DNA of 38,647 bases from Candidatus Obscuribacter sp. (GTDB taxonomy: Bacteria > Cyanobacteriota > Vampirovibrionia > Obscuribacterales > Obscuribacteraceae): contig JADYXR010000236.1 in the NCBI GenBank assembly GCA_021772095.1, forward strand, positions 1-38,647. Reading direction: 5' to 3'. This document shows, piece after piece, positions 30,501 to 36,500 of the stretch. Made by a program: the position numbers and the translations under genes. Position 1 is the first letter of the stretch, and each line of letters begins with the position of its first letter. Below the pieces are notes generated by a model. That model did no database searches. It had not been told where the DNA came from and worked only from the letters and a program-made list of their open reading frames with translations.

Positions 30501-33500
30501 GTATTTATCGAAAGGCGATGATCAGGATCGTGAGCGCGCCGGGCGGCTCTTCGATCTAGCCTTCAACCGCGAATTAGCATACTGGGACAGGCATGCGAAA
30601 CTGGCTGGCGATCGCGGTGACCTAGGTGCCCGGGTGGAAGCGCTGGGCAAGAAAGTCAGTTTGATCGAAGCGAAGGATAATTCATCTTTTCCATCGGAAG
30701 AACTAAGGAAAGCGCGCACCGAGTACAGAGAAGAAGCGAAAAAATATGGTCTAAAGGAGATCGAGCGTATTGAAAAAGAAAAAGGTAAGAATGCGCCTGA
30801 GCTGATCAAACCGCTTTCCGAACTCGGCTCTTTCCTGCAATACGGCAAGGGTATGCGAGACGTTCCTGAAGAAGACAAAAAGCTTGGAGAAGAGTTGAGC
30901 AACCGCTCGTACGACATTCTCAGAGACTTCAAAGGCAAACCGGAAGACATTCCGGCAGCCGGTCCAGTGATCGCCGGACTGAGAGACGATTTCAAAACAG
31001 TTCAGCGCTCGAAGATTGATATAGGAGCTGATCGTAAACCTGGTGAGAGCGGTCGGCTGGCCAAGGACGAGCTGGCGATAATCACTGCAGCACTGGCTTT
31101 GCTTGCGCTCAAAGGTTTGACCTCGACCACTGCCAAGGAAACAATCGACAACAGCAAGCTGCCCGCCAAGCTAAGCGAACTTTATAAAGCCAAGCTGGAC
31201 GCCAATGTAATGACGCCTGACTGTGCTGCTAAGTTGGCTAAGATGGATGCTGATTTGAGAGCGACCATCTTTGACCCGATGGTGCAGGACGGTAAAGTCA
31301 CGGCAGCCAAGCTGGAAGAACTTGTCGACATGCATCTGCGAAATGAAGCCCGCCAGCCGGATAAACGATTGAGTCAGGAAACTATGAAAGTGCTGGCTAC
31401 AATTGAGTCGTCGGAAGCGCGCGGTAGCGTGGAATCACTGGCTACTCATTGGTCTGTTGACGCCAAGTCTCTGCCTAAGTTAGTCACTGCCAATGGTGGC
31501 GCTAATATAACACCGTCCGCGGCTCAAGTGATGGCTCGCGCCTGTGCCTTTGGTATCTGCGATGGTACCACCTTGAGCAACGTGCTGGACCTTCCTGTCG
31601 ACAAGCGTTCAATCGTAGAAAAAATGCTTGCCGATCAAGTCAACGCAGTCGATCAAAAGAGTCAGTTCGATGCCGCTGCCTTCAAGAAATTGGTCGATTC
31701 AGCCGGCAATCTTTCGGTCGATCAATTGAAATCGTTAGAGTCCGCCTTGAAGTCGGCAGGTGAAGGTAAACCTGCATTGATCGACGGCAACAGGCTGACG
31801 CGTATTTTTGACATGTCGCCGGAAGCCGTAAAAGATGTGTGCACTTACCTCAAACCAGGTGGACAGTCGTCCACGGCGGTTGACGCATTCTTGAGTATGC
31901 AACCGGAACATATGAACGCCGCCATGAAGAAGGGCATGCTGCCTGCCGATCTGAATCGTGTGCTGGAACAGTTTCCCACCGAATCAGTGCATAAGGTAAT
32001 CGAAGCCTTCGGCACGGTGATCGACAAGCCGCTCTGGGACAAGATAGTAGCGTTCCAAGACAAGCAAGCCAAGGCCGGAGAAGCGGCACTGCCGATCGAG
32101 TTTACTCCGACAATCAGCGATCTGGTCTCGGTTCCGAAGATGGATAAGGCTACCCTTACGACAATTGTCGACAAGCTGATCGCCGGCACTGTCAACGAAG
32201 AAGTTCTAAAGAAAGCAGCGTTAGCAGCCAATGCAGATAAATTAGATCCTAAGCAGATTCTGGACGTGATTGCCCTGCCAGAGAAATCTCAGGAGTTCGT
32301 TTCCGAAATTCTGAAGCAGGAAGCCGCAGGTGAGTCATATTCTCGTCAAAATCTCAGCAAAGCCGATTTCACCAGACTGCTCGGCGACAAAGCACTAATT
32401 GAGGAATTAGTTAAATTCAAGGATGCCAAACTGATCTCTGGCTACACGGCAAGCCAGCTATTGAAGGGAACTGACAAAGACAGAGCTTTGATCGACTTCT
32501 TACAGGCGCAAGTAAAACCTGGACTCGAAAAGTCGGCTCAGGTTTCTGCCAATACATTCAGTTATCTGGTTACACTGTCGGAACAGCAAGGATTGACCGC
32601 TAATTCGATCGATGCATACACCGAAGCTCTTTCGAAAGGTTTGATGACCAATGAGCAACTGCAGAAATTGCAGAACATGCCTCAAGAAAAACGTCTGATT
32701 TACGACGGCATGCTTCAGCGCGGTCAGTTGGATGCAAAAACACTAACTGAGTTTATTGATAGCAAAGCCGATATCGAAAAATTGAAGAAGCATGCAGCCG
32801 ATCAGCCGGCGACACGCGATCCCAAACCGAAGGCCTCTGATGCGAAACCAGGTGAGAAGGTGGCAACCAAAGCCGCCGAACCTTCGGGCTTCCAAGTAGT
32901 TAGAGACGCTGTGGCTGCCAGAGTTGAGTCACTGCTCACGACGGCCGCTACAACTGTTAGCGATACTAATGGTGATACCAGTGGTAAACCTGAATCAGTC
33001 AAGCCTGCGGTGTTCGATGCAGCTCAGGACGCCAATCTTAAAAAAATGGAAGCAGATCCGAAGTTCGGTCCTGACGTAGTGAAGCAGATACGTGCCCTTT
33101 CGCAACAAGCGTTAGATGAATGCGGACTCGGAAAAGCTCTGAAAACTAAAGTCCCTCGCGAGCGAGACGTGACGCACCCATTGAAGTGGGCCACCATATT
33201 TGATGCGGCGTCGACGTATCCGCGGGATCTTCAGCGTAAAGTTCTCGAAAAAATCGGACCGGCGAGCAAGGCTACTCCGAACGCTACGAAACTGGAGATT
33301 CTCGATAATCTCTTACATGTATTAAAAGATCAGCCGGCTCCTGTTGTTGCCGAGCGCATTGAAAAGGCGCTCAAGACTTGGGATCTGCTGACTGATGCTG
33401 ATCGAGCCACTCAGCCACCGATCAAGAAATTGGAGGAGATTTTTAAGCCAGAAGAAATTGCAATCATTGAGGAGCGAAGGAAGGCACAGAAAGATCTTCC

Positions 33501-36500
33501 GGCGTTCGAACTGGGCAAAAATCCTGGTGCCAAAGAAGAGTTGACCAAAAAGAATTTCGAGCAGGCTAAGGCTGATACCAAAGGTGGTGAACCGACTAAA
33601 GGCAAGGTCATTCACATCGTCATGGGTGCAAGTGGAGCCGGCAAATCATCCAATCTCGTCGTTCCATTGGCGAAGCAATACAACGGTATGGTGATCGATT
33701 TTGATCGTGTCAACTCGACCATTCCTGGTTACACAGTCGATGGTCAAGTGGGCATCGGCTACGATGCGTGTAAAGGCGCGGGTGGCACAGTCACAATGGA
33801 AGTGCGACGGGCGGCTCTGGCTGCGGGTTACAACATTGTGTATCCGACACTGGGTCAGTCACCCGAGCAGATGCTCCGAGTGATTGCCGAGGCCAAAGCT
33901 GCAGGGTACGAAGTTCAAATTCACATGGCTGATGTGACTCCCGAAGAGGCGGCCAAACGTGGTTTCAAGCGGTCGTTCGAGGCACCGAAAGATGGGGTGA
34001 GGCAGATCGTCGATCCAGCCATCGTTCTTGATACCAATAAATATGATTCCCGCATAGTTTACGACAGATTGAAAGCCGAGATGGGTTGGGCTATTGACGG
34101 ATACAGCAGGGTCAATCTCGAAGGACCAAAAGATGCACAGCCTGTAGTGGTTGAACGCGGCGGTACGGCAATTCTGCTCGAGGGATTTGCAGTTTTGCCG
34201 ACCCGATCTGATGTTAGACCTGATGATAAGCCGCCTGCACCGCCAGCGGATGTGAAAGCCGAATTTGATAAGGCTCGCGCATCTGAGCAGACTAAACCTG
34301 AGACGGTGGAATTCAACGGCGAGAAGTGGCAGAAGGACAAGACCGGCGAGTTTTACAAGCGGTTCAATCGGGACGGCCAAGAAGTCGAGCGCATTCGTGC
34401 ATATAAAACCAAGGACAACGAACTCTATGTCAAGGACGCTCGTGGTGAGACTATCGTGCGTCCCGACGGAAGTCGCGTAACTATTGATAATTCCGGTACG
34501 ATTCGCAACTACACCGCCGATGGTGTCATCCAGTCCGCCATCAATCCGAAAGGCGAAAAGACTTTTTATGAACACTGGACTGAAGGTCCTCTCAAAGGGC
34601 AGATCAAGGAAGTCTCCGGTCCTGGTGATTTCAAACTAACAGTAATAGACAAAGACCATTTCGAGGTCAAGCGCAACGGTGAAACGTATAAACGTGAAGG
34701 CGCGGCCAAGGTAAATGGAGATGGTGCCGTCACGCAGCGCACGAAGGGTTCCGAATTCTCAGTTGAAAAAACTGTGGAAGGCACTGAGCGTATGATCACT
34801 CATGTCAAAGTCGGAGATGGCGAAGTCGACCGGGTAACCGTTGAGCATGCCGACCTTGTTGTTCAAAAAGACCGATTGAGCAAGCTCGCCGATTTCCATT
34901 TCCCGGATAAAGAGCGGCGCGCGCGCTGGGACAAAATGGTCGAAGCTTTTGAAAAAGGCAGTGTGTCACCCAGTGACAGAGCAAGAGTTTACGAGCAGTT
35001 AGCGCGTATGATGGAAGCGACTGGTCAAACGGCGCTCTCTCAGCACGATCGAGTGAGAATGGCTCAGCAACTGCTCAGCCAACTGACCGACATCAAGACA
35101 ATTTATCAGGGTAACAATGAATCTTGCACGCTTGGATCTATGGAAAAGATTCTGGCCAAACGCAACCCTGCCGAATTAGTTAAAATGGCAGCTGACTTGA
35201 GTACCACTGGTAAATATGTGGCCGCCAACGGCCAGGTGTTCGACGCCAACAAAGTTCCGGGCGCCCTTCAACCGGATACGGAAGCCGCTCGCAACAGCTT
35301 CGTGTCACCAAGCGAAATTGCTGCCGGAACCGATCTGCACACCGCGCAAAAACGCAGTCACGTCAGTCAGGTCCTTCAAGTGGCTCTGGCCAACATGCAA
35401 CTGATGTCGGATAGCCCGGCTCTTGAAGCGCTTAAACAAGAAGGCTGGGTGAAGAAACAACTAGCGGATTTGAAGATCGATCCCAAAGACGTTTCACTTC
35501 GCTATGCCAAGGTTGGCACCACTGATGGTACTACCGGTGAACGTATCATGATTTGCGATAGAGATGGAAATCCGAAAGCAGAACTGGCGTTCGAAAATGG
35601 CAAGAAGCTGTCTGCACCTGTCATCTTCAATGGCGATCTGCCGGCCATGTATCAACAAGTCACGGGCAAATATGTGGATAAGCTGGGCATCGTCAATTCA
35701 AATCTCTTCCCTCATGATGGCGAAGGCATTCACGTCGCTTCCGCCGAAAGCGTCAGAGCCACAGTCAGAGTCGACTCGCCACAGTCACTGGGCAAGGCAC
35801 TTTCTGCCACGACGATGCCAGTCGAGATTTCGGTTTGGACAGGCAAGTTGCCTGGTGAAACCGGTAAGCCCGGCTGGCATGCCATGGTGATTTCGGGTTA
35901 TGACGCCGCGACGGGAATGGTCGAATTGCAGGATCCACGCGGTGGAACTCGCCAAATATCAGTTGCTGAGATGTACGAAGCGACCAACGCACCACCTGAC
36001 AAACGCAACGGTTTCTACGTTGCAGGCGGAGCCGAAGGATTGATCGGTCAGCCGTCCGAATGGAAGAGACCAGCTACTCTAGACGGTTTAGCCACTGCGG
36101 AAAATCCGCTTTCGGATCAGGCGCTGAAACCGATCTCTGAGCTGCCTCAAGAAGTTCAAGACAAACTGTCCAAGGAGAAGTTGTCGAAAACAGCAGCAGC
36201 AGCCATTAACCGTGGATTTCTCGAGCCGTCGGCTGTCGCTGACTATATCGACATGACACCTGAGCAACGCAAACTGACAGAGCAATTGCTTGAACGCGCG
36301 ATGACTGATGCCGCGGGGCAAGTCGATCCGAAAGCGATCAGCAGTTTTGCAAAGTTTAAAGCCGAAGAAATGAAAGCGATTTCTGAGCGCAATCTGACGC
36401 TTACAGAACTCAATTCCGTTCTCAAAGCCGCTGCACCAGGTCAAGGTCTAGTGCTCGTGGATGCTTTGAAGAACGGCACGGTGACGGTTGAAAACCTTGC

